This document shows, piece by piece, positions 1 through 13,700 of a stretch of DNA of 64,000 bases; positions within the stretch are counted from its first letter, which is position 1, and each line of letters starts with the position of its first letter. The stretch is taken from contig OX381710.1 of the NCBI GenBank assembly GCA_947462335.1, forward strand, positions 64,661,303-64,725,302, given 5' to 3'. The position numbers and the translations under genes are program-made. Below the pieces are notes generated by a model. The model was given only the letters and a program-made list of their open reading frames with translations, ran no database searches and was not told where the DNA came from. This DNA comes from Harmothoe impar. Taxonomy: Eukaryota; Annelida; Polychaeta; Phyllodocida; Polynoidae.

Positions 1-1670
1 ACGCCCTGCCAGTGTTTGTAGCTGGTCTCAGACGTCCACCTGGGGGACGTCAGGAACCTGCGGCAGCTGGCTGACGTCGGCCGGTGCTGCAGGCGGGGCC
101 GCCCTGCCCACAGCCGGGGCCAAGGTCACCATCACTGATGGCGGCACAGGTGAGCAACTGGAACTGTCTTTGTACCATGAGCAGCTCAGAAGCTGTATAA
201 TACGCTTGTAGTAGCTTTTTACCCTCTTTTAACCTTATAAATCATGAGCTGTAGTTTTAGTACATTATCCTAGCCTATCTATTACACTTTTCCTTTTTGC
301 ATAATATATAAAGAGTATCGTACTATTCTGTCATGAATCTATAGCCAAATTATTAATTCCAACTTCATACGTTTGTAGTATAGGTGTGTAGCTGGATGCA
401 TTATCAACCGATGAAAATAATCCCTGCATTCACTGCAGAATTATGTAAAAGCTGGTACTCAGGTGACCGCTGTTATCAGTTCTTGTCTCGCCAGTACCCG
501 CTTAAGTAATGGACGCGCCCACAGGACGACCAGCACGACCCTATACATGATGATGATGCCTGAGATCTAGTGCATTAATGTGTAATGCCCTTTACCACCA
601 CTTTAGGGAGTGGTCATTTTTTAACAACGGGGGAGTGGTGGATTTTCGCAGTGGGTGCAATTTTTTAGGTCCCCCCCGTGCCTCAAGAGGGGTCCAAACT
701 TTGTTGGTCCCCCGCCCCTTCAAGGTGTCCAAATTCTTCTGGTCCCCGCCCCCCCCCCCCAATTCACCAACCCCCCCCCCCCCATGTTATTTAACAAATT
801 ACCACTTAAGTGTTAAGTTTCATGATGCATTTTGCATGGCACATAGTACTCACACACTCTCAGTGGTACACTAACTGTATTGTCTCTGTATAGCAGCACT
901 GTCGTCTTAACTGCAGGTTACACCGTCTTAGATGTCACAGGCACAATGCCATGTTTTGAGAGCATCGTGGTCAAAAAGGGCGCCACCCTGGAGGTGGAAC
1001 CTACCAACGATGTGCACATCTGTGCCACCTACATCGTGGTGGAAGGAGGGGGTCGGCTCATCATCGGCCGGGAGGGTACTCCAGCTACTGGGGAGATCAA
1101 AATATGTCTCAAGGGTCAACACACCACTTCCGAATTCCCAACGCGAGATGGACCAAACATAGGAGCCAAAGTGTTAGGTGAGTATACACTGGATATCGCG
1201 AGGCTATCGTTTTAGCTGAGATGATAGGGCAATATGCAATAAAGGCATTAATGTATTATGTCCTTTGTCGTGATGATGCGTGAATTCCCCCCAGAGCTGC
1301 GTCTGACCAGTGTAACGTTTATCACAGCCACTACGTATCAGTGATGGCTGTGTGCTGAATCAGGCTTTGCAAAACTTTTTCACCATGCAGGACATTCGGT
1401 CGTGCAGTTTGCCAATTTTGCAGGACTGGGTGGATATCTGCAGCACCAGATACCAAAATCAAAGTCTTGTCTATCATTTAGGATAATTTACTTTTTTATG
1501 ATAGTAAAAAATAAATGAAAATAAATATCCCCTGCCTAGAATTTCTTTGTACTCTCCAAATTGTAACCTCAGTTCTACTTGGAATATTTGAAAAATAATT
1601 GTGTCAGTTCTAAAAAGCCCAGAATCTGCATGGCATCTGGTTCGTTGCTTCTATCCATACATGCATACAA

Positions 1671-1709
<39 letters not shown>

Positions 1710-4700
1710 CTCTGGCATTGACACTGTCCGGCAAGATTCGGCAAAGACAGGCTCAATGTTCGGTTTCATTCCCCTTGGATGATACTACCGAATCATGAAA
1801 TACTGCTATTACGCCTAGTTCAAACAATGCCCCATTATCCAAACTGATCTAATAAGGCGCCAGACCGCAGAAGGATGTGATAGCTACTAAGTTTGATAAG
1901 TTTAGTCAGTTTTTTGTCTGATACCGTTTTACTGTTTCTCCCCTTGCAGCTGTGTTTGGTGGTCTGGACATGCACGGCTCACCTCGGGGACCACCCTGGG
2001 TGTACCTGACTGCTACGGCCAATAGGGGAGACAACGAGCTGCACATCTCCCACAACGTGCTCAACCTGTGGAAGGTGGACGATGAGGTCGTGATAGCACC
2101 CACCGGCTACAGCGCCTGGCACACCGAGACGTTCAAGATAACCGCCATTGATGCAGCAGGCACCAAACTCACACTCAATACCACTCTGGTCCATAAACAC
2201 TTAGGTAAGTTAGATCAAATGGTCCTGAGGACGATGATATTTACACAATCCCTTTTCCTTCTTCACCTCTTTACCCCTGGACTATAATTCATACCATTTT
2301 CATTAAAGGCCATAACTCATTAGCCGATTTGGATAAGGCGATACATCCACAAATTATACTACAAAGTTCTAAATTGGGACTGTTTGTTGAGGGTGTATCA
2401 TCCAATAATCCATCTAAATCGGCCAATATGTTATGGCTGTAAGCATTCTTGATATTTGAATGACACTCCTCATGAAGTCATTGAATGCAAAAGTATAACA
2501 CATCAGAATTTATGTTTCCTAGCTTGCTCGCATATTTCTTAAATGTGCTATGCCCTTTGATGCGTGAATGCAGCCCTGGTGAGTGTACGCGCTAATGGCC
2601 TGCATTCATGCATCATGCCAACCCTTCAGGGGTACATCAATGTAACCTGGTCTGTGCTAATTGCCATGTCCACCCCCTGCAGCCTACTCGGACTCCGCCT
2701 GTAAGGGGACGGCAGCAGGCGGGTGTGTCATGGCCGCCGAGGTCGGACTCCTCACAAGGAACATCAAAATTGTTGGTCACGACGACGGCAAGCTCTTCTC
2801 TCAGTCCTTTGGCGGCAGGGTATTGGTCGGCCTCCAAACTGACTTCACCACCACACCAGCAACATCAGCCAGAGGTGAGCTGTTTCTATTGTAATCGTTG
2901 TAGACTGAGAATATAGGTCCTGTGCCCTGCATAGAAAATCTCAATGCCCTGGCCCTTAGTCTGAAGTGGCTATCCTAGGTTAGTCATAGGGACATTGGTC
3001 AGGCATCATCAAGTTCTATTCAAAAATGAATGAGGCATAACAATATATGACAAATGCCTTACTCAAAAAGGCCTTAGCCTCAAACTCATTGAAATGGAGA
3101 AGACTAAGGTGAATATCAGGTCATGTCTCCGGGTAGACATATTAAATATCGGGTCATGTCTCCGGGTAGAAACAGTAAATATCAGGTTATGTCTCCGAGT
3201 AGAAACACTAAATATCGGGTCATGTCTCCGGGTAGAAACATTAAATATCAGGTCATGTCTCTGGGTAGAAAATGTGAATATCAGGACTGTGGTATACAAT
3301 GTGAATAGTATGTGTAAAGGTACACAGTGGAAGGTACTGAATAGTTTAACAGCTGAACTGTACATCCCATGTGTACTCACACTAAACTGTAGACCCGAGT
3401 GGATTCTACTACTTTAGTTTATAACACTAACTAGTTGCAACCTCACATTCACATGAATCCAACATGCTTCCTGTCCCTAGGGTATGCACGTATCAGCAAT
3501 GTGGAGTTTGACCGCTGTGGCCAGGAGGGGTACACAGAGAAGTTCGACCCGCGGTGTGCCCTGGCCTATGTCAGCACGGGCTTGGTGAGTGACGTGAGGC
3601 CTTCCTACATCAGGAGCAATGCCTTCCACGAGGGCCTCGGTCAGGGCATATGTGTGTACGACGCCAGCAACTTCACCATCACCGACAACGTGGTCCACCA
3701 CACTGTGGGACAAGGTAAGTAATACCTCTCAGGAAGGAGGAGGGGAGGCAAAAAATCCTATGGAACCATGTGTTACTAATGTATAAAGGGTAGGAGATTT
3801 CCTGCCCCTTCAGCACGGGAACATTCGGTCCTGCAGTTTGCCAACCTTGCAGGACCAGATGGATTTTCACAGGACCACATACCAAAATCAAAGTCTTGCC
3901 TATCATTTAGGGATGATTTACTTCACAATAATGTAAAGAAAAAATGAAAATAACTATCCTCTGCATATAATATTACGTTGTGCTCTCCAAATTGTAACAT
4001 CAGTGCCAATTGGAATATTGGAAAAATTCTTTCAGTTCTGAAAAGCCCAGAATCTGCAGAGCATCCGGTCTGGCTACACCAGTCATTCTGCCAGACAGGA
4101 GCCATTTAAGGCTGACCTTTCCACTGTGTGGCTTATAAGAAGGATTGTATATGTATACAACAGTACCAAATTAGTAACTTCCAGACCTCCTCTGTGGCTT
4201 ATATGATTTGTCAAAGTTATGGGTGCTGCTTACACGCGAGTTTGGCTTGTACGTGAGAATCTGACGGTCCTTGTTGTTTCAGGCCTGAAGACAGATGCCA
4301 GAGATGTGACAGTGAAGGGCAACCTGGTGGTGCTGTCCATATGGCCAGGCGCCTACCAGGACCGCAAGGAGACGACCAATAAGAACCTGGAGGGGTGCCT
4401 AGAAGTCAACCAGGCAGTCAATGTCATCTTACAGGACAACGCTGTGGCTGGATGCGAGCGGATAGGCTACAGGATAGACGGGGAATCATGCTATGGTACC
4501 AGCCCTCATTATACCCTATTATACTGTTAGTTCTCTAGGTGCACAGGTCCCACCACATGCACATGTAGGCAGTATGTAGCCCTTTAATGACAACATGCTG
4601 CTTTAACAAACTATGTCTTTTTTTCATAATGATGCATGAATGAAGCTCGGAGTATAACTTGCCAGTTGTGCATTCCCGCATCCTTCCAACCTTATGTATG

Positions 4701-7700
4701 GTGTTGGTGAAGGGCGTGCATGTGGTGCCTGTGAGCTACTTATGACGATAAAGGAATTTGAGATCTTGAGGCATTTTGCAGTCATTAAAGGGTTAAGTAT
4801 AACACAAAGAAAATATCAAATGATTCTCTGCTGTGTACTTCAAGCATCTTTGCTTAAAGTTTTATCTTTCACTTTACCCTTCAGTTGCAAGTGTGTGGAG
4901 AAACAACACAGCCCACTCGGGCACCATAGGGGCGGCCATCATACCGCCACTGGTCCATGCTGACGTGCAGGATGGCTTCCCGGGAGAGAACTGCTCCAAG
5001 ATCTCCGGTTTCCGTGTGTGGCGACAGTGGGGCTTCGGCAGCTACACCCAGACCGGCCAGAGCATCGTGGTGGCCGACTCCATGTTCTGTGAGAACAGCG
5101 TGTCTGTGTTCAATATGATTGTCGGGCCGGACATCAAGGCGCATCAATACGCCCTGAAGACTATCCTTATCGAGGACTGTACCTTTGTCGGCAGGGTTCC
5201 CACTGTTGGCACCACCCAAGGGTTTGATTGTGTCAACGACAAGCCTGACACATCCCCGGGCGGGGCGGATGCTGATAACATCAACCTGGCTGGTGTCTTT
5301 GTAACACGATGCAAAAATGAAGGCATGACTGGCATCTGCTCACTGTTCAGTACTGCAGGCAACCTGTTCCCCTTCAAACCTATAATCCTTGCCAAAAAGC
5401 AACCTGCGATGTATGGGACAACCTATGTTAATCGTAAGTTGAGAACACAACAGAGTTATTGTAACATTCTTACACCTACAGGCAAACAAAGGTTGTAGCG
5501 TGTCAGTGAAACATGGTCGGACAAAGTATCAGGTAGACTGTCCATGAGATGACTAGCTGGTCTGTAGGTACCATGAGTACAGTGGTATGCCTCAATCAGG
5601 GTGTCATTAGTCATCGGGGCCAATCCTCAACAGCGCTTTAAAGGCCCAGTGCCCCTATTTATAGCGCTGAGTACCTGTCCCGACTCCACTCCGACTGCTG
5701 CTGGAGGGGTACCGAGACCTGCGGGTTTAAGACATGGTGTCGATCATCCTCAGGGCGAATTATCATAGGGCCACAGGACTCCTGATCTGTGTACCGGTCT
5801 ACTCAAGGTACCAACAGACCAGCTAGTCATCTAACGGGCGCTCTACCCCATATCTGCTCCATATGCCACAGCCTTTTACACAGAGTCTTGTTATAAGCAC
5901 CTCTGAATTGGAAACAGGTCTCAATTAGAAATAAGTGCTAGCTATAGGGATTAGGGAGATATTATCTAATACACCACAAATTGGTCTTGAATAATCGTTA
6001 GTCTAGTATACATGCAAGGGATAAAGCACCTTCGAAAATAATAGTGCTGCACTGATAATCTTTTGGCTCCCTGTACGACCAATCTCTCAGTCACTTAAGC
6101 GTAACCATTTTAGTAATGTTTTGGCTCCCTCTACGACCAACCTAGGTTAGTTAATATTGTCAGGTTGGTCAGTACTAACCAATTCACCATAGTCTTCTCC
6201 ATTTTAATGAGTTTTAGGCTAGGTTCTTTTGAGTAAGGCATTAGTCATATGTCATTTTGCCTCAGTCTTTTTTTAATAGCACTTGGTCATGCCAGACCAA
6301 TGTCTCTATGACTAACCTGGGCTAGCAACTTCATACTAAAGGCCGGGACATTTAGATATTCTGTGTAGCAACATTCATATTACTAATAAACATGAGTTAA
6401 GTGATGCCCTGCCCTACACCTGTACTAGGCTGTAGTGCTCGGATTGTGGTGCATGTATAGTACTGATAACCGATTCACATTTTCTTACATCCAGGAATGT
6501 GCGCTGCTCACTTCAACGTGACTTGCCCAACCAGAGGACGTGATACGGTGCTTTCTTACAACAAGCTCAGTAAAGACATGGACTTCCCCATCAGACTGAG
6601 CCAGATTAAACTTGATGTAAACGTGGATCCCAGTTCAAAGACCTATGTCCAGTACCCTGACAGCAGGTAAGTTACCTCCTGGAGCTGGGCTCATAAAGGT
6701 GCATTTTCCATCAGCCGATTCGGAGGGGCTGTCGGCCGCTAGATCGTCCAATCGATAGGTAATTAATCGACAGGTAGACCCACAACAACCACACTGCACA
6801 GAGTGTACTTTCCAGTGATGTGTTGTGTTGATTGGACTAGCGGCCGACATTCCCTCCAATACGGATAATGGAAAATGCACTTCACATTGCCTCATAGCAT
6901 GAAGCATGTCCACACTAACAAAAAGTACAAATCCAAGTCGGGGAAGTGTGTGCCTGCCACGTAATGATGGTTCATGTGTCTGTTGGCCAGCAATAGTGTC
7001 TACCCCTACTAGATAATAGAGAAAACACAGGGCGTTGAATAAGCATTGGGCACTGATGGATGAACGTGTATTAACCCTTTAACTATTAAGGGCGACATGA
7101 TGGCTTACACTCCAGTAGGGTCGGCATAATGTACCAACTCGCCGGCGCTGCATTGGTGCAACATGACGGCAAATGTCATCTTTTAGCGACATCCATCCTT
7201 TAAGGGTTAACCAGTTATGATGATTAAACACTATTCAAATTATGATCCATTTGTATAATTGCTGTAATCATGAAACGGCTCATATCCACAGCACGGCTAA
7301 GGCAGAGCAATGTGGAACTCTAGCCTGTGATGGCCCAAGGAAGTTCATAGTGAAGGACACAGATGGGACATTCATTGGCTGTCAGGGTGCCCTGATACCC
7401 AATGCAGACTACCAGTGGGGAGGTGACACTTCATTTGGCCTGGGCGACTACCGGTTACCAAACAGCCTGACCATAGATGTGTATGGCAATAAGCTAAATA
7501 CCTCAGCCATCTACAACCTCAGAGGTGAGTCATCACACAATGAGTAGCAAGGTATTCCACCATGTGAGGAACGTTGACTGTGGATAATATTTGGCGTTAA
7601 TTCACATAAGTTTACAGATCTTTATAATATAAAGCATAAATCCTCAAAGCATGATGATAAGATATAACACGTAGTCATAATACTACTTTAGATGGTGCCC

Positions 7701-10700
7701 TGTGCCGTTAGGAAACCCCTCCGGACTTAATTTAATATCATATAATTATGTTCTCCTGTCAAAACCCTCAAACATTACATCAGATGTAATGGTCCACAAA
7801 ATAGCTGATATCCTATCTTAAAGCTGTATTACATGTTTACATACAGTTCTATAAATCAAATCCTATTCGCTAACGATACACATGAATGTGCCTCATGTAC
7901 CTGGCTATGCATGTTACAGCTAATTTTCACTAACATTTTAAAGGAATATTTGGGACGAAGGAGGGAGCTCCCTGGGATTCAATCTCCCAGACGTACAAAG
8001 TGTGTGGCCTAGACTACGAGTGGTTTGCTACTGAGAGTATGGACAGTGATTCCAAGACACGACTCATTTCTCCAAGTGTCTTAATAAGCAAGAATTGTAC
8101 TACTAAATTCAGGTAGGTGAACTAGATAAATGGCGTAATCTATTCTACTATATCTCTCACCCATCTATACATAATCCCCTTTTGTCTTGTCATTAATGTC
8201 ACCTAAAAGGGTCGCATTGTATGGACAACAAGAAATGGACAACAAAAGAAACACAGAAATAGTGATATTTCAGTTTATTTTCTATAGAAATTATATCTTA
8301 CTCCTTATTCATCGGTGCACACATATAGACTATGGTTTTATTATGTCCAATTATCCCCAACGTGATCACTGACCGTGGGCTGGGTATTTTTGAACTCACC
8401 TATGATGGATCATTCTGAGGAGCTCAAAATCGTATGTATACATGTAAACCCCTTGAAACCTCTCACATGTCTTATTATACCTAGCATATGACAGTCCTAT
8501 CTCTTAAGCACTGAAACCTGTATGCCCACTCCAGTGGCGTATTGCGCCAATACGCCCACTGGGTGGGCATATTGAAAAGGTCACGTGACCAGCTATTAAC
8601 CGATCACAGCACAGGCAGGATGAAGCCGATTTCTGTCAAAACGATTGTCGATTGCCGATTTCTATGCCGATTTTTACCTATTAAACAGCTTATTCCAGGT
8701 GATTTAATGAGTGTAAATGCTAGATATGATATGTCTCTGTAAAGATAGAACTTCACAGCATGTAAATCGGAACAGAAATGAGTTTTTAAGACCAAAATCT
8801 TCTAATCATGTACAGAGACACCTAGCGGACGAGAGATGAACTAAAGGCATAAACAATCGGCTAGCGGCCGATTTTGCCGATTTTTGCAAAGAATGGACAT
8901 TGTTTTGATATTTTATACTATTCTATCGGTATGACTATCTTATGCTAGGTATAATAAATCATAAAACATAACTTGTGGGCATACAGGCGTCACATGCCCA
9001 TTCGTGACCCTTATGAAGGGTCACTCATGGGCATATGGCTCCTGTATGCCCACTCGTTACGTTTTTGCTTAATCTACAACATTTAAACAATGCCCAAACC
9101 AAATATGGAAGTGATTGACAGAGCCATATTGATATTACACAGAACCTTTATATTGATAATGACAGAGTTGTGTTCTGCGGAGAGTGATATGTCTTCTGCT
9201 TCCTCTGCAGCTACGCACTTATAACAGCTGAGTCGTCCGATGCCGGCATCTGTGGGGGGTACCCCTGCATGGAGAGGCCTCAGTACCAGTGGTTTGTCAT
9301 AGCAACAGGTAGGTCATGCACCCTGTAAGGGCTGCGTACTACTTTGTCGCCTTGATGCATGAATGCAGCTGTGGAGAGTCTACTCTCTAGGCCTGCATTC
9401 ATGCATTATGGTGATTAAGGGCATAATGATTTAGTTAGCAAATTCATGTTCCTAAATCCTGCACAGAATCTCGCCCCATCAAAAGAAAAAGAAAGGGGGT
9501 TGAGAGTCCTGTTAGATGGGCTTCCACTAGAAGCCATGTTGCCAATACTTGAATAGCTTATTTTAGTCCTGTGTACTTTAGCAGCCATTCTCGGCCCTCA
9601 AATGCACTTGATAAACAGGAGATATTAATCAAAAACATCATTAATTAGATATTAGAAATATTTTACATTCTGTGATAGTACATTTGTAAGATAATAATAA
9701 TGTGATCAGTATACCACTGAGGTATGATACCATGGGGACGTTCAACAATTATGTCACCGCTAAGGGGATGTTTTTATCTCGTCTGACCAACAAATACGGT
9801 CTGAAATAGTGACAAAGGTTGGGGTGGTTCCTGAATATGGCCCATAAAACAGTGACATACTTGTTGAACGTTCCTCATGACACAAAGCTTGGATTTCAAC
9901 CTAACAAAGGACAGGAGGGTCAGTTCAGTCAGTTATATATTAAGGGTGCATGTGTCATTATGGCGACATCATAAACTATAGCATCGTGGAATTAAGTGCA
10001 CGTAAACAGTAACTGGATTTTCACCTTGGACAGGACTGTGTTACGATGTGTTCTACACTGGGACACCACCACAGACTATGCGCATTCACTTCCCGTACAC
10101 AAGCCAGAGCCAGTCATTCCAAGTGTGTATCTTCAACCCGATCGCACAGCGCCTCGATGTCTATGTCCTTACTGACAAAGAACGTAAGTATTTTTGAATT
10201 AGTTAAAAACTGTTATAAACTTTACCATCTTTAATCAACACCACATGGGTTTTTATCTTAAACCCCACTGTTTCAAAACAGTATTTATGGCATGCATCGT
10301 GGTTTAATGCCCTATAATGCAACCAAATTGGCTAATGGGTTATGGCCCTTTATGGTTAATGAATAGCTCTACAGTTAGTGTATACCCAAGGTTTGAAAGG
10401 GCTGACTCGCCTACATAGACAATGGATAATACCTTGGTTCACCCTTGTGTGGACCTTCACTTTGCCTCCAGGTTACATCCTTCCTGTCAATGGCTACTGG
10501 CTCAACGGTGCCGTAACGCGCCACGCCAAGAACACCCACCAGTTTAAACTGTCCGTATCGGGGAATGCCACCGGTGCCAATCTGTTTGACTACGACACCA
10601 AGATGCAGTGTATCATTGTAAGGGGACCAGACGTCATCATCATCAAGACATCCCCTGCCATCCAATTCAAGTCGGGCATCTCCATGACCATTGATGCGTT

Positions 10701-13700
10701 CTTTGGCAACAATATTGTGGCCAACCTGGCGCTGTTCTTAGGAGTGAGTAAAACTAGTACTGTTCTAACCTCACCACTCCAATACATTATGTCATATTGG
10801 GCCATCGTCATCTAACATTAAACTACTATGATCTAAGATGTGATATGCATGACAGTAAGTGACTCATACAGTTGGCAATCCGGTGTGTAGTTTGGGTTTA
10901 TTCGTACATACATGCAGTGTAGATGTTGATGCATCTGCATTACAAACCAGAGTGGCCAGTACCTACAGCGTAGGACCAATATATGCACAAGCAGTGACAC
11001 AGCGCCATGCAGTGGCGGATTAGCTAACAAGTCTGTACATGTGTAATAGTCGATGATAGTTGGCAATTATGAACGAGTACAATGTGTGTTATGCTTGATA
11101 TGTATATGGTAATTGATAGCAGTCAAGTCTTCATAATATCACAATTAGTGCATCATGACGATCCATCGGGAGTGTATCAGCTCCCCATAGAGTCAGATGA
11201 ATGTAGCCCTGGTGAGCTACTCACCAGGGCTGCATGAATACATCATCACCAACACACTCTGCAGCCCTTAAAATACTGTTCTTACTTGATTATCCCATTG
11301 TATATGAGTGAGTAATAGGTCTGTCATTTTCTTCCTTTTCACCATTGACCACTATATAGGTTTTCAATTAATAACCCCGATTGACTCTTCCATCCAATCG
11401 CAATGCTTGGAGTCCTTGCTCCGAATTCCACTGTACAATACCGTAAATTCTTACTAGAAGCAGCAGCTAGTACACAAGCCAGATCGCCAATGCGGCTTAT
11501 AGGATGCGGCTTGTTCTAAATCTGAATTACAAAAGTTGGCTTAAACAACTTGGAATTAAGAAAACACTTGCTGCACCAGCAATTTGCTGCAGGAGATCAT
11601 TTACTGACAGTGATAGCTTGTCAGACTGAGTTGCAATCCGACACCATGCTACTATGTTTTGTTGTATAAATGACCTAAAGGCTATTGTCTAGGCATGACT
11701 GACTTACACAATATTGAACATGACTGATCTCGGATTCTAAGACGTATACTTTAGCTTGAATATGTCTTTTTCGGCTGACATAGAAAGCACCCCTCATCAT
11801 GTGAAATTTTGGTCAAATAATTTTTTTGGTCAAATAAAATCATTTAACTCAACTCAAAAAATTGTACCTTGTTCTCCGTCAGATCCCAGCCCATAAGGTG
11901 AAGGTGGTGAGTATCGTGTCGGCGGCGGGAAGCGGCAGCAGCGGCAGGAGGCGCCGCGCCATCGACGAGGTAGAAGTCATCATACAGATCACAGATTCAC
12001 CACCAGAGGGCGGCGACACTCAGACTCTGGACTATGCTGCTCTCACCAACATGTACAACATCCTTGTGGAAGGCTTCCAGGTGAGATACCACAGTGTGTG
12101 GTGACCATGAGAGGGATGCAGAAACCACCTGTAATAACACATCACTTATTAGGCGCTTATATTAAGCCCTGCTGAATTATGTATAGGGCTTAATAAACGC
12201 TTAATAATGCCCGTTGAGCTGGGCTGTGCCCACTTGGTATATACTATAGATGTATTCATACTGAGTATAAGTGACAGGAAAATGCCTGTATCTAGATCAA
12301 TTCAGCTAATAAATATATAATATATAGTACACTAGCATCATGATATTCTCTACTGTAGTGATATTTATATTCACTCCTCTTCTTAAAGAAGTATTTCATT
12401 TAGCTGACCTTTTCGTTTAAAAGAAATGGGCTGTCATTAAAGTCACTTGAGTGGGTGTTTGCATTGGATTCTTACAATTTTGTTGAACATTGACTTTATC
12501 TGGCTGTATAATTTCCAGACAGGGACGCTTGCAGCAGCCCTTGGTAACGTGACCTTCACCTACCTGAAGCTGTCGCCCCCTATACCCGCTGACGGCACCC
12601 AGGCCTGGGCCGACCTGCTGGCTCAGGCTGCTAAGTCTGGTGTGCCACTAGACGGTGAGAGCACCATCAGGGTACCACACAGCATGCAGCAGTATGATGC
12701 AGCCGTGGCTGGATATGAGGGAGGACCCTTCATCAGACCTCCAGCAGTCAGAATACTGGATCCACAGGTAAGGCAGTCATCGTGGTTCTGTTTAAACATG
12801 GGGGATGCGGCCTAGTGATATGTGACAGGAGCTTTAAAAAGTTAGTGAGGGACATGAACATTTCTTAAAATCGACATGCAACATGGGGACCCCTAAAAGA
12901 CTAACATGCATGTTAATTCATTCAGTATAAGCAGTAACAAAGTACCATACACAATAGATATATATGGGTGAGTTAATACTTGGGGGACCAAGAAGACCAA
13001 ATGTTGATATTTAACTTTAGGTTGGTGTGGAGACCAATACTTTGTCTGAGTGTTGTACTAAGGTATTTTGAGGGTGCTGATTCCGAATCTGCCATGTGTG
13101 ATATCTGTGTCACATCGAGGTTAAATTCAAGGTCAAAGATCACAATTTGGTGTAATAATGAGACTGAAATGGGTACACACATTTTGAAACAAATACAAAA
13201 GTATTACATTTTGAAGCTTATTCATCTTACCTATCTGACTCACATCTGCCTTAGTCATACTGTTATGATATAGTAGCAGTACAAGTGATTGCAAATAAAA
13301 TAGAATGAACTTTTTGCTTTAACTGCTATTACCCTGCTTAAACTTTCATATGTTTATTCATCAATATATAAGGTTAAGGTATTTGACCTTGTTGCGACAC
13401 AGGTATCAATTTACACATGGCAGATTCGGAATCAGCACCCTCAATATGCCCTAGTTCAAGTTTCAGACAAAGCATTGGTCACCACACCAACCCCCCTTGA
13501 CATTGTTAGCCTGGCCCCTCAATTATAAGGGAAACATGAGTTTGGACATCAATTTTGAAGTATTTTGGTTGTCTTTATTTCAGCTTAGCGTTGTGCCTGT
13601 TCTGGTGACAAACGGGTTACCGTGGAAGGTGACCGCCCGGCTACACAACTACAACGGACAGAGCACCCTGACCGGCAGCACCACAATACCCTTCACCAAC

